Shown: one piece after another, positions 33,224 to 47,980 of the stretch
How the letters are laid out: every line of letters starts with the position of its first letter
How positions within the stretch are numbered: position 1 is the first letter of the stretch
Source of the DNA: Sipunculus nudus
Lineage: Eukaryota > Annelida > Sipuncula > Golfingiida > Sipunculidae
Reading direction: 5' to 3'
NCBI GenBank assembly: GCA_026874595.1
Contig: CM049306.1
Span: forward strand, 26,713,519 to 26,777,518
Length of the DNA: 64,000 nucleotides
Position numbers and translations under genes: made by a program
Notes under the pieces: generated by a model
The model's input: only the letters and a program-made list of their open reading frames with translations
Told to the model about the DNA's origin: nothing
Database searches by the model: none

Positions 33224-36200
33224 GTCATTGTGACACAGTGTGCTCATCTTGTATTTCAAGGGTCAGGGTTACACATATATCTATATGACTGCCATATTTT
33301 TAATATTGTGACACAGTATGCTCATCTTGTATTTCAAGGGTTAAGATTTCAGCCATATCTATGTGACAGGCACATAGTACAGTGATACAGTGTGCTCATC
33401 TTGTATTTCAAGGGTTAGGGTTTCACCCAAATCTTCATGTCAGCCATATTTAATTTTGTGACACAGCATGCTCATCTTGTATTTAAAGGGTTTGGGTTTC
33501 CCCATATCTATGAGACAGGCACATCGTACAGTGACACAGTATGTTCATCTAATATTTCAATGGTTAGGTTTTCACCAATAACTATGTCACAGGCACATAG
33601 TACAGTAATGCAGTGTGCTCATCTTGTATTTCAAAGGTTATGATTTCACCCATATCTATATGACAGCCACATTTTATTGTGACACAGCATGCTCATCTTC
33701 AACTTCAAGGGTAAGGGGTTCACCCATATCTATGTGACAGGCATATTTTTAATATTATGACATAGCATGCTCATTTTGTATTTCAAGGGTTAGGGTTTCA
33801 GTCACATCTATTTGACAGGCACATTTTACAGTGACAGTGTGTTCATCTTGTATTTCAAGGTATAGGGTTTCACCCATATCTATGTGACAGGCATATTTTA
33901 ATATTATGACATAGCATGCTCATCTTGTATTTCAAGGGTTAGGGGGGTTCAGCCACATCTATTTGATAGGCACATTTTACAGTGACAGTGTGTTCATCTT
34001 GTATTTCAAGGGTTAGGGTTTCACCCATATCTACATGACAGCCACACTGTATTATGACACAGTGTGCTCATCTTGTATTTCAAGGGTTAGGGTTTCACCT
34101 TTATCTATATGACAGCCATATTTTTAATATTGTGACACAGTATGCTCATCTTGTATTTCAAGGGTTAGGGTTTCACCCATATCTATATGACAGCTATACT
34201 TTTAGTATTGTGACACAGCTTGCTCATCTTGTATTTCAAGGGTAAGGGATTCACCCACATCTATGTGACAGGCACATGGTACAGTGACATAGCATGCTCA
34301 TCTTGTATTTCAGGGTTTAGGGTTTCAGCCATATCTATGTAAAAAGCACATTTAATATAGTGACACAGTGTGATCATCTTTGTATTTCAAGGGTTAGGGT
34401 TTCACCTATATCTATATGACAGCAATATTTTAAATATTGTGACACAGTATACTCATCTTGTATTTCAAGGGTAAGGATTTCACAAATATCTGTAAGACAG
34501 TCATATTTTTAATATTGTTACACAGTATGCTCATCTTGTATTTCAAGGGTTACAAGTTCAGCCATATATATGTGACAGGCACATTGTACAGTGACACAGT
34601 GTGCTCATCTTGTATTTCAAGGGTTAGGGTTTCACCTTTATCTATATGACAGCCATATTTTTAATATTGTGACACAGTATGCTCATCTTGTATTTCAAGG
34701 GTTAGGGTTTCACCCATATCTATATGACAGCTATATTTTTAGTATTGTGACACAGCTTGCTCATCTTGTATTTCAAGGGTTAGGGATTCACCCACATCTA
34801 TGTGACAGGCACATGGTACAGTGACATAGCATGCTCATCTTGTATTTCAAGGTTTAGGGTTTCAGCCATATCTATGTAAAAAGCACATTTAATATAGTGA
34901 CACAGTGTGATCATCTTTGTATTTCAAGGGTTAGGGTTTCACCTATATCTATATGACAGCCATATTTTAAAAATTGTGACACAGTATGCTCATCTTGTAT
35001 TTCAAGGGTTAGGATTTCACCAATATCTGTAAGACAGCCATATTTTTAATATTGTTACACAGTATGCTCATCTTGTATTTCAAGGGTTACGATTTCAGCC
35101 ATATCTATGTGACAGGTACATAGTACAGTGATACAGTGTGCTCATCTTGTATTTCAAGGGTTAGGGTTTCACCCTTTTCTATGTTACAGGCACATTTAAC
35201 AGTGACAAAGTTTGCTCATCTAGTATTTCAAGGGTTAGGTTTTCACCAATAACTATGTCACAGGCACATAGTACAGTGAAGCAGTGTGCTCATCTTGTAT
35301 TTCAAGGGTTAGGCTTTTACCCGTATCCATGTAACAGGGACATCGTACAGTGACACAGTGTGTTCATCTTGTATTTCAAGGTTTAAGGTTTCATCCTATC
35401 AATGTGACAGGCACATCGTACAGTGACACAGCATGCTTATCTTGTATTTCAAGGGTTAGGGTTTCACCCATATCTATTTGTCAGCCACATTTTATTGTGA
35501 CACAGCATGTTATCTTGTATTTCAAGGGTTAGGGTTTCACCCATATCTATGTGACAGGCACATTGTACAGTGACACAGTGTGCTCATCTTATATTTCAAG
35601 GGTTAGGATTTCACCCATTTCTATGTGACAGCCACATTTAACAGTGACACGGTTTGCTCATCTTGTATTTCAAGGGTTAGGGTTCGACTCATATCTATAT
35701 GACAGCCACATTGTATTGCGACACACTATGTTCATCTTGTATTTCAAGGATTAGGGTTTAACCCATATCCATGTGACAGGCACATTGTACAGTGACACAG
35801 TGTGCTCATCTTGTATTTCAAGGGTTAGGGTTTCACCTTTATCTATATGACAGCCATATTTTTAATATTGTGACACAGCATGCTCAACTTGTATTCCAAG
35901 GGTTAGGGATTCACCCACATCTATGTGACAGGCACATGATACAGTGACATAGCATGCTCATCTTGTATTTCAAGGTTTAGAGTTTCACCCATATCTATGT
36001 AAAAAGAACATTTAATATAGTGACACAGTGTGATCATCTTTGTATTTCAAGGGTTAGGGTTTCACCAATATCTATATGACAGCCATATTTTAAATATTGT
36101 GACACAGTATGCTCATCTTGTATTTCAAGGGTTAGGATTTCACCAATACCTGTAAGACAGCCATATTTTTAATATTGTTACACAGTATGCTCATCTTGTA

Positions 36201-37754
36201 TTTCAAGGGTTACGATTTCAGCCATATTTATGTGACAGGCACATAGTACAGTGATACAGTGTGCTCATCTTGTATTTCAAGGGTTAGGGTTTCACCCAAT
36301 TCTTTATGTCAGCCATATTTAATTTTGTGACACAGCATGCTCATCTTGTATTTTAAGGGTTAGGGTTTCACCCATATCTATATGACAGCCACTTTGTATT
36401 GTGACACACCATGCTCATCTTGTATTTCAAGGCAGGGTTTCGGCCATATCTATGTCACAGGCACATTTTTGAGTGACACAGTGTGCTCATCTTGTATTTC
36501 AAGGGTTAGGGTTTCACCCTTTTCTATGTTACAGGCACATTTAACAGTGACAAAGTTTGCTCATCTAGTATTTCAAGGGTTAGGTTTTCACCAATAACTA
36601 TGTCACAGGCACATAGTACAGTGAAGCAGTGTGCTCATCTTGTATTTCAAGGGTTAGGCTTTTACCCGTATCCATGTAACAGGGACATCGTACAGTGACA
36701 CAGTGTGCTCATCTTGTATTTCAAGGTTTAAGGTTTCATCCTATCAATGTGACAGGCACATCGTACAGTGACACAGTGTGGTCATATTGTATTTCAAGGA
36801 TAAGGGTTTCCCAAATATGTGTATGGCAGGCACATTTAACAGTAACACAGTGTGCTCATCTTGTATTTAAAGGGTTAGGGTTTCGACCATATCTATGTAA
36901 CAGGCACATTTACCAGTGACACAATATGCTCATCTTGTATTTCAAGGGTTTGGGTTTCACCCATATCTATATGACAGGAACATTTTACAGTGACACAATG
37001 TACTCTTCTTATAGTTCAAGGGTTAGGGTTTCACCCATATCTATGTGACAGGCATATTATACAGTGACACAGTGTTCTCATCTTGCATTTCAAGGGTTAG
37101 GGTTTCACCCATATATATGTTACAGACATGATTTAAATATTGTGGCACAGCATGCTCATCTTGTATTTCAAGGGTTACAATTTCACCCATTTCTATGTAA
37201 AAGGCACATTTAATATAGTGACACAGTGTGCTCATCTTGTATTTCAAGGGTTAGGATTTCACCAATATCTATGTGACAGGGATATTTTTAATATTGTGAC
37301 AAAGTAGGTTCATCTTGTATTTCAAGGGTTAGGTTTCGACCCATATTTATATGACAGCCACATTGTATTGTGACACACAATGTTCATCTTGTATTTCAAG
37401 GGTTAGGTTTCGACCCATATTTATATGACAGCCACATTGTATTGTGACACACTATGTTCATCTTGTATTTCAAGGATTAGGGTTTAACCCATATCCATGT
37501 GACAGGCACATTTTACAGTGACTCAATGTGCTCATCTTGTATTTCAAGGGTTAGGGTTTCACCCTTTTCTATGTTACAGGCACATTTAACAGTGACAAAG
37601 TTTGCTCATCTAGTATTTCAAGGGTTAGGTTTTCACCAATAACTATGTCACAGGCACATAGTACAGTGAAGCAGTGTGCTCATCTTGTATTTCAAGGGTT
37701 AGGCTTTTACCCGTATCCATGTAACAGGGACATCGTACAGTGACACAGTGTGTT

Positions 37755-40700
37755 CATCTTGTATTTCAAGGTTTAGGGTTTCAGCCATATTTATGTAAAA
37801 AGCACATTTAATATAGTGACACAGTGTGATCATCTTTGTATTTCAAGGGTTAGGGTTTCACCTATATCTATATGACAGCCGTATTTTAAATATTCTGACA
37901 CGGTATGCTCATCTTGTATTTCAAGGGTTAGGATTTCACCAATATCTGTAAGACAGCCATATTTTTAATATTGTGACACGGTATGCTCATCTTGTATTTC
38001 AAGGGTTACGATTTCAGCCATATCTATGTGACAGGCACATAGTACAGTGATACAGTGTGCTCATCTTGTATTTCAAGGGTTAGGGTTTACCAAAATCTTT
38101 ATGTCAGCCATATTTAATTTTGTGACACAGCATGCTCATCTTGTATTTTAAGGGTTAGGGTTTCACCCGTATCTATATGACAGCCACTTTGTATTGTGAC
38201 ACACCATGCTCATCTTGTATTTCAAGGCAGGGTTTCGGCCATATCTATGTCACAGGCACATTTTTGAGTGACACAGTGTGCTCATCTTGTATTTCAAGGG
38301 TTAGGGTTTCACCCTTTTCTATGTTACAGGCACATTTAACAGTGACAAAGTTTGCTCATCTAGTATTTCAAGGGTTAGGTTTTCACCAATAACTATGTCA
38401 CAGGCACATAGTACAGTGAAGCAGTGTGCTCATCTTGTATTTCAAGGGTTAGGCTTTTACCCATATCTATTTGTCAGCCACATTTTATTGTGACACAGCA
38501 TGTTATCTTGTATTTCAAGGGTTAGGGATTCACCCACATCTATGTGACAGGCACATGGTACAGTGACATAGCATGCTCATCTTGTATTTCAAGGTTTAGG
38601 GTTTCAGCCATATCTATGTAAAAAGCACATTTAATATAGTGACACAGTGTGCTCATCTTATATTTCAAGGGTTAGGATTTCACCCATTTCTATGTGACAG
38701 GCACATTTAACAGTGACACGGTTTGCTCATCTTGTATTTCAAGGGTTAGGGTTCGACTCATATCTATATGACAGCCACATTGTATTGTGACACACTATGT
38801 TCATCTTGTATTTCAAGGATTAGGGTTTAACCCATATCCATGTGACAGGCACATTGTACAGTGACACAGTGTGCTCATCTTGTATTTCAAGGGTTAGGGT
38901 TTCACTTTTATCTATATGACAGCCATATTTTTAATATTGTGACACAGCATGCTCAACTTGTATTCCAAGGGTTAGGGATTCAACCACATCTATGTGACAG
39001 GCACATGGTACAGTGACATAGCATGCTCGTCTTGTATTTCAAGGTTTAGAGTTTCACCCATATCTATGTAAAAAGCACATTTAATATAGTGACACAGTGT
39101 GATCATCTTTGTATTTCAAGGGTTAGGGTTTCACCTTTATCTATATGACAGCCATATTTTAAACATTGTGACACAGTATGCTCATCTTGTATTTTAAGGG
39201 TTAGGATTTCACCAATACCTGTAAGACAGCCATATTTTTAATATTGTTACACAGTATACTCATCTTGTATTTCAAGGGTTACGATATCAGCCATATTTAT
39301 GTGACAGGCACATAGTACAGTGATACAGTGTGCTCATCTTGTATTTCAAGGGTTAGGGTTTCACCCAAATCTTTATGTCAGCCATATTTAATTTTGTGAC
39401 ACAGCATGCTCATCTTGTATTTTAAGGGTTAGGGTTTCACTCGTATCTATATGACAGCCACTTTGTATTGTGACACACCATGCTCATCTTGTATTTCAAG
39501 GCAGGGTTTCGGCCATATCTATGTCACAGGCACATTTTTGAGTGACACAGTGTGCTCATCTTGTATTTCAAGGGTTAGGGTTTCACCCTTTTCTATGTTA
39601 CAGGCACATTTAACAGTGACAAAGTTTGCTCATCTAGTATTTCAAGGGTTAGGTTTTCACCAATAACTATGTCACAGGCACATAGTACAGTGAAGCAGTG
39701 TGCTCATCTTGTATTTCAAGGGTTAGGCTTTTACCCGTATCCATGTAACAGGGACATCGTACAGTGACACAGTGTGCTCATCTTGTATTTCAAGGTTTAA
39801 GGTTTCATCCTATCAATGTGACAGGCACATCGTACAGTGACACAGTGTGGTCATATTGTATTTCAAGGATAAGGGTTTCCCAAATATGTGTATGGCAGGC
39901 ACATTTAACAGTAACACAGTGTACTCATCTTGTATTTAAAGGGTTAGGGTTTCGACCATATCTATGTAACAGGCACATTTACCAGTGACACAATATGCTC
40001 ATCTTGTATTTCAAGGGTTAGGGTTTCACCCATATCTATATGACAGGAACATTTTACAGTGACACAATGTACTCTTCTTATAGTTCAAGGGTTAGGGTTT
40101 CACCCATATCTATGTGACAGGCATATTATACAGTGACACAGTGTTCATATCTTGCATTTCAAGGGTTAGGGTTTCACCCATATATATGTTACAGACATGA
40201 TTTAAATATTGTGGCACAGCATGCTCATCTTGTATTTCAAGGGTTACAATTTCACCCATTTCTATGTAAAAGGCACATTTAATATAGTGACACAGTGTGC
40301 TCATCTTGTATTTCAAGGGTTAGGATTTCACCAATATCTATGTGACAGGGATATTTTTAATATTGTGACAAAGTAGGTTCATCTTGTATTTCAAGGGTTA
40401 GGTTTCGACCCATATTTATATGACAGCCACATTGTATTGTGACACACTATGTTCATCTTGTATTTCAAGGGTTAGGTTTCGACCCATATTTATATGACAG
40501 CCACATTGTATTGTGACACACTATGTTCATCTTGTATTTCAAGGATTAGGGTTTAACCCATATCCATGTGACAGGCACATTTTACAGTGACTCAATGTGC
40601 TCATCTTGTATTTCAAGGGTTAGGGTTTCACCTCCATCTATGTGACAGGCACATTTTACAGTGACAGTATGTTCATCTGGTTTTTCAAAGGTTATGATTT

Positions 40701-41584
40701 CACCCATATCTATATGACAGCCACATTTTATTGTGACACAGCATGCCCATCTTGTATTTCAAGGGTTAGGTTTTCAGCCACATCTATTTGACAGGCACAT
40801 TTTACAGTGACAATGTGTTCATTTTGTAATTCAAGGGTAAGGGTTTCACCCATATCTATGTGACAGGCATATTTTTAATATTATGACGAAGCATGCTCAT
40901 CTTGTATTTCAAGGGTTAGGGTTTCAGCCACATCTATTTGATAGGCACATTTTACAGTGACAGTGTGTTCATCTTGTATTTCAAGGGTTAGGGTTTCACC
41001 CATATCTATATGACAGCCACATTGTATTGTGACACAGTATGATCATCTTGTGTTTCTAGGGTTAGAGTATCACCCTTATCTATGTGACAGGCACATTTTA
41101 GTGGGGTTTCACCCTCACCGGTATCTATTTGCTGAGTATATTTTCTTTGATAGTGTGTGCAAATGTTGTATTTCAAGGGTTAGGGTTTCACCCATTTCTA
41201 TGTAACAGGCACATTTAACAGTGACACGGTTTGCTCATCTTGTATTTCAAGGGTTAGGGTTTGACCCATATCTATATGACAGCCACACTGTATTGTGACA
41301 CACTATGTTCATCTTGTATTTCAAGGATTAGGGTTCAACCCATATCCATGTGACAGGCACATTTTACAGTGACTCAATGTGCTCATCTTGTATTTCAAGG
41401 GTTTGGGTTTCACCCATATCTATGTGACAGGCATATTTTACAGTGACAGTGTGTGCATCTTGTTTTTCAAAGGTTATGGTTTTCCTATATCTATATGACA
41501 GCCACATTTAGTGTGACACAGCATGCTCATCTTGAATTTCAAGGGTTAGGGTTTCACACATATCTATGTGACAGGCATATTTTT
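37755..41584 (+). repeat. 3.83-kb higher-order block, copy 1
   Basis: Matches 43490-47319 at a constant offset of 5735 bp with only scattered base differences (for example 40746 C versus T at 46481). Divergence starts abruptly at both edges. Confidence 0.9.
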
Positions 41585-43489
41585 GAGTGACACAGTGTGC
41601 TCATCTTGTATTTCAAGGGTTAGGGTTTCACCCTTTTCTATGTTACAGGTACATTTAACAGTGACAAAGTTTGCTCATCTAGTATTTCAAGGGTTAGGTT
41701 TTCACCAATAACTATGTCACAGGCACATAGTACAGTGAAGCAGTGTGCTCATCTTGTATTTCAAGGGTTAGGCTTTTACCCGTATCCATGTAACAGGGAC
41801 ATCGTACAGTGACACAGTGTGTTCATCTTGTATTTCAAGGTTTAAGGTTTCATCCTATCAATGTGACAGGCACATCGTACAGTGACACAGCATGCTTATC
41901 TTGTATTTCAAGGGTTAGGGTTTCACCCATATCTATTTGTCAGCCACATTTTATTGTGACACAGCATGTTATCTTGTATTTCAAGGGTTAGGGTTTCACC
42001 CATATCTATGTGACAGGCACATTGTACAGTGACACAGTGTGCTCATCTTATATTTCAAGGGTTAGGATTTCACCCATTTCTATGTGACAGCCACATTTAA
42101 CAGTGACACGGTTTGCTCATCTTGTATTTCAAGGGTTAGGGTTCGACTCATATCTATATGACAGCCACATTGTATTGTGACACACTATGTTCATCTTGTA
42201 TTTCAAGGATTAGGGTTTAACCCATATCCATGTGACAGGCACATTGTACAGTGACACAGTGTGCTCATCTTGTATTTCAAGGGTTAGGGTTTCACTTTTA
42301 TCTATATGACAGCCATATTTTTAATATTGTGACACAGCATGCTCAACTTGTATTCCAAGGGTTAGGGATTCACCCACATCTATGTGACAGGCACATGGTA
42401 CAGTGACATAGCATGCTCGTCTTGTATTTCAAGGTTTAGAGTTTCACTAATATCTATGTAAAAAGCACATTTAATATAGTGACACAGTGTGATCATCTTT
42501 GTATTTCAAGGGTTAGGGTTTCACCTATATCTATATGACAGCCATATTTTAAATATTGTGACACAGTATGCTGATCTTGTATTTCAAGGGTTAGGATTTC
42601 ACCAATACCTGTAAGACAGCCATATTTTTAATATTGTTACACAGTATGCTCATCTTGTATTTCAAGGGTTACGATTTCAGCCATATTTATGTGACAGGCA
42701 CATAGTACAGTGATACAGTGTGCTCATCTTGTATTTCAAGGGTTAGGGTTTCACCCAAATCTTTATGTCAGCCATATTTAATTTTGTGACACAGCATGCT
42801 CATCTTGTATTTTAAGGGTTAGGGTTTCACCCATATCTATATGACAGCTATATTTTTAGTATTGTGACACAGCATGCTCATCTTGAATTTCAAGGGTTAG
42901 GGATTCACCCACATCTATGTGACAGGCACATGGTACAGTGACATAGCATGCTCATCTTGTATTTCAAGGATTAGGGTTTCAGCCATATCTATGTAAAAAG
43001 CACATTTAATATAGTGACACAGTGTGATCATCTTTGTATTTCAAGGGTTAGGGTTTCACCTTTATCTATATGACAGCCATATTTTAAAAATTGTGACACA
43101 GTATGCTCATCTTGTATTTCAAGGGTAAGGATTTCACCAATATCTGTAAGACAGTCATATTTTTAATATTGTTACACAGTATGCTCATCTTGTATTTCAA
43201 GGGTTACGAGTTCAGCCATATCTATGTGACAGGCACATTGTACAGTGACACAGTGTGCTCATCTTGTATTTCAAGGGTTCGGGTTTCACCTTTATCTATA
43301 TGACAGCCATATTTTTAATATTGTGACACAGTACGCTCATCTTGTATTTCAAGGGTTAGGGTTTCACCCATATCTATATGACAGCTATATTTTTAGTATT
43401 GTGACACAGCATGCTCATCTTGTATTTCATGGGTTAGGGATTCACCCACATCTATGTGACAGGCACATGGTACAGTGACATAGCATGCT

Positions 43490-46400
43490 CATCTTGTATT
43501 TCAAGGTTTAGGGTTTCAGCCATATTTATGTAAAAAGCACATTTAATATAGTGACACAGTGTGATCATCTTTGTATTTCAAGGGTTAGGGTTTCACCTAT
43601 ATCTATATGACAGCCGTATTTTAAATATTCTGACACGGTATGCTCATCTTGTATTTCAAGGGTTAGGATTTCACCAATATCTGTAAGACAGCCATATTTT
43701 TAATATTGTGACACGGTATGCTCATCTTGTATTTCAAGGGTTACGATTTCAGCCATATCTATGTGACAGGCACATAGTACAGTGATACAGTGTGCTCATC
43801 TTGTATTTCAAGGGTTAGGGTTTACCAAAATCTTTATGTCAGCCATATTTAATTTTGTGACACAGCATGCTCATCTTGTATTTTAAGGGTTAGGGTTTCA
43901 CCCGTATCTATATGACAGCCACTTTGTATTGTGACACACCATGCTCATCTTGTATTTCAAGGCAGGGTTTCGGCCATATCTATGTCACAGGCACATTTTT
44001 GAGTGACACAGTGTGCTCATCTTGTATTTCAAGGGTTAGGGTTTCACCCTTTTCTATGTTACAGGCACATTTAACAGTGACAAAGTTTGCTCATCTAGTA
44101 TTTCAAGGGTTAGGTTTTCACCAATAACTATGTCACAGGCACATAGTACAGTGAAGCAGTGTGCTCATCTTGTATTTCAAGGGTTAGGCTTTTACCCATA
44201 TATATTTGTCAGCCACATTTTATTGTGACACAGCATGTTATCTTGTATTTCAAGGGTTAGGGATTCACCCACATCTATGTGACAGGCACATGGTACAGTG
44301 ACATAGCATGCTCATCTTGTATTTCAAGGTTTAGGGTTTCAGCCATATCTATGTAAAAAGCACATTTAATATAGTGACACAGTGTGCTCATCTTATATTT
44401 CAAGGGTTAGGATTTCACCCATTTCTATGTGACAGGCACATTTAACAGTGACACGGTTTGCTCATCTTGTATTTCAAGGGTTAGGGTTCGACTCATATCT
44501 ATATGACAGCCACATTGTATTGTGACACACTATGTTCATCTTGTATTTCAAGGATTAGGGTTTAACCCATATCCATGTGACAGGCACATTGTACAGTGAC
44601 ACAGTGTGCTCATCTTGTATTTCAAGGGTTAGGGTTTCACTTTTATCTATATGACAGCCATATTTTTAATATTGTGACACAGCATGCTCAACTTGTATTC
44701 CAAGGGTTAGGGATTCACCCACATCTATGTGACAGGCACATGGTACAGTGACATAGCATGCTCGTCTTGTATTTCAAGGTTTAGAGTTTCACCCATATCT
44801 ATGTAAAAAGCACATTTAATATAGTGACACAGTGTGATCATCTTTGTATTTCAAGGGTTAGGGTTTCACCTTTATCTATATGACAGCCATATTTTAAACA
44901 TTGTGACACAGTATGCTCATCTTGTATTTTAAGGGTTAGGATTTCACCAATACCTGTAAGACAGCCATATTTTTAATATTGTTACACAGTATGCTCATCT
45001 TGTATTTCAAGGGTTACGATATCAGCCATATTTATGTGACAGGCACATAGTACAGTGATACAGTGTGCTCATCTTGTATTTCAAGGGTTAGGGTTTCACC
45101 CAAATCTTTATGTCAGCCATATTTAATTTTGTGACACAGCATGCTCATCTTGTATTTTAAGGGTTAGGGTTTCACTCGTATCTATATGACAGCCACTTTG
45201 TATTGTGACACACCATGCTCATCTTGTATTTCAAGGCAGGGTTTCGGCCATATCTATGTCACAGGCACATTTTTGAGTGACACAGTGTGCTCATCTTGTA
45301 TTTCAAGGGTTAGGGTATCACCCTTTTCTATGTTACAGGCACATTTAACAGTGACAAAGTTTGCTCATCTAGTATTTCAAGGGTTAGGTTTTCACCAATA
45401 ACTATGTCACAGGCACATAGTACAGTGAAGCAGTGTGCTCATCTTGTATTTCAAGGGTTAGGCTTTTACCCGTATCCATGTAACAGGGACATCGTACAGT
45501 GACACAGTGTGCTCATCTTGTATTTCAAGGTTTAAGGTTTCATCCTATCAATGTGACAGGCACATCGTACAGTGACACAGTGTGGTCATATTGTATTTCA
45601 AGGATAAGGGTTTCCCAAATATGTGTATGGCAGGCACATTTAACAGTAACACAGTGTGCTCATCTTGTATTTAAAGGGTTAGGGTTTCGACCATATCTAT
45701 GTAACAGGCACATTTACCAGTGACACAATATGCTCATCTTGTATTTCAAGGGTTAGGGTTTCACCCATATCTATATGACAGGAACATTTTACAGTGACAC
45801 AATGTACTCTTCTTATAGTTCAAGGGTTAGGGTTTCACCCATATCTATGTGACAGGCATATTATACAGTGACACAGTGTTCTCATCTTGCATTTCAAGGG
45901 TTAGGGTTTCACCCATATATATGTTACAGACATGATTTAAATATTGTGGCACAGCATGCTCATCTTGTATTTCAAGGGTTACAATTTCACCCATTTCTAT
46001 GTAAAAGGCACATTTAATATAGTGACACAGTGTGCTCATCTTGTATTTCAAGGGTTAGGATTTCACCAATATCTATGTGACAGGGATATTTTTAATATTG
46101 TGACAAAGTAGGTTCATCTTGTATTTCAAGGGTTAGGTTTCGACCCATATTTATATGACAGCCACATTGTATTGTGACACACTATGTTCATCTTGTATTT
46201 CAAGGGTTAGGTTTCGACCCATATTTATATGACAGCCACATTGTATTGTGACACACTATGTTCATCTTGTATTTCAAGGATTAGGGTTTAACCCATATCC
46301 ATGTGACAGGCACATTTTACAGTGACTCAATGTGCTCATCTTGTATTTCAAGGGTTAGGGTTTCACCTCCATCTATGTGACAGGCACATTTTACAGTGAC

Positions 46401-47319
46401 AGTATGTTCATCTGGTTTTTCAAAGGTTATGATTTCACCCATATCTATATGACAGCCACATTTTATTGTGACACAGCATGCTCATCTTGTATTTCAAGGG
46501 TTAGGTTTTCAGCCACATCTATTTGACAGGCACATTTTACAGTGACAGTGTGTTCATTTTGTAATTCAAGGGTAAGGGTTTCACCCATATCTATGTGACA
46601 GGCATATTTTTAATATTATGACGAAGCATGCTCATCTTGTATTTCAAGGGTTAGGGTTTCAGCCACATCTATTTGATAGGCACATTTTACAGTGACAGTG
46701 TGTTCATCTTGTATTTCAAGGGTTAGGGTTTCACCCATATCTATATGACAGCCACATTGTATTGTGACACAGTATGATCATCTTGTGTTTCTAGGGTTAG
46801 AGTATCACCCTTATCTATGTGACAGGCACATTTTAGTGGGGTTTCACCCTCACCGGTATCTATTTGCTGAGTATATTTTCTTTGATAGTGTGTGCAAATG
46901 TTGTATTTCAAGGGTTAGGGTTTCACCCATTTCTATGTAACAGGCACATTTAACAGTGACACGGTTTGCTCATCTTGTATTTCAAGGGTTAGGGTTTGAC
47001 CCATATCTATATGACAGCCACACTGTATTGTGACACACTATGTTCATCTTGTATTTCAAGGATTAGGGTTCAACCCATATCCATGTGACAGGCACATTTT
47101 ACAGTGACTCAATGTGCTCATCTTGTATTTCAAGGGTTTGGGTTTCACCCATATCTATGTGACAGGCATATTTTACAGTGACAGTGTGTGCATCTTGTTT
47201 TTCAAAGGTTATGGTTTTCCCATATCTATATGACAGCCACATTTAGTGTGACACAGCATGCTCATCTTGAATTTCAAGGGTTAGGGTTTCACACATATCT
47301 ATGTGACAGGCATATTTTT
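43490..47319 (+). repeat. 3.83-kb higher-order block, copy 2
   Basis: Second copy of the block at 37755-41584. Part of it (45186 to about 46365) is also matched by 36382 to about 37557, and 39451 to about 40630, so smaller units were copied before the large one. Confidence 0.9.
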
Positions 47320-47980
47320 AATAATGTGACATAGCACGCTCATCTTGTATTTCAAGGGTTAGGGTTTCACCTACATCTATGTGACAGGCACATTGTACAG
47401 TGACACAGTGTGCTCATCTTGTATTTCAAGGTTTAGGGTTTCACCTATATCTATATGACAGCCATATTTTTAATATTGTGACACAGCATGCTCATCTTGT
47501 ATTTCAAGGGTAAGGGTTTCACCCATATCTATGTGACAGGTACATTGTACAGTGACATACTCTGCTCATAATGTATTTCAAGGATAAGGGTTTCACCCAT
47601 ATCTATGTGACAGGCACATTGTACAGTGACACAGTGTGCTCATAATGTATTTCAAGGGTTAGGGTTTCACCCATTTCTATGAGACAGGCACACTTAACAG
47701 TGACCAATTTGCTCATCTTGTATTTCAAGGGTTAGGGTTCCACCTATATCTATATGACAGCCACATTGTTTTGTGACACACCATGTTCATCTTGTATTTC
47801 ACGAGTTAGGGTTCACTCTTATCTCTGTGACAAGCACATTTTACTTTGACAATGTGTGCACAGGTTGTAGTTCAAGGGTTAGGCTTTCACCTATATATAT
47901 GTAACAGGTATGTTTTACTGTGACATAGTGAGCTCTTTGTATTTCAAGGGTTAGAGTTTCACCCATATCTATGTGACAGG

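Larger units (their letters stand above)
33224..47980 (+). repeat. 74-78-bp satellite array, about 190 monomers, with higher-order structure
   Basis: The core of each monomer is CTCATCTTGTATTTCAAGGG then TTAGGGTTTCACCCATATCT. The remainder varies: GACAGGCACATTTTACAGTG (74 bp), GACAGCCATATTTTTAATAT (78 bp) or GACAGCCACATTGTATTGTG (74 bp). Monomers of these types are arranged in larger repeated blocks. Because 78 bp is 26 codons, stretches of 60-77 codons stay open by chance and repeat exactly between blocks. They lack any domain and are not genes. An odd monomer with TGGGGTTTCACCCTCACCGG occurs at 41102-41160 and again at 46837-46895. Confidence 0.97.

Noticed and set aside
34054-46051. Repeated open frames of 60-77 codons (VFQGLGFHPYLYDS-type) in the satellite
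   Set aside because: They follow from a 78-bp monomer being 26 codons long. They stop wherever a 74-bp monomer occurs and have no start or splice context.
29333-47980. CRISPR-like array
   Set aside because: Whole monomers vary together with no unique spacers, and this is animal DNA; it is a satellite.
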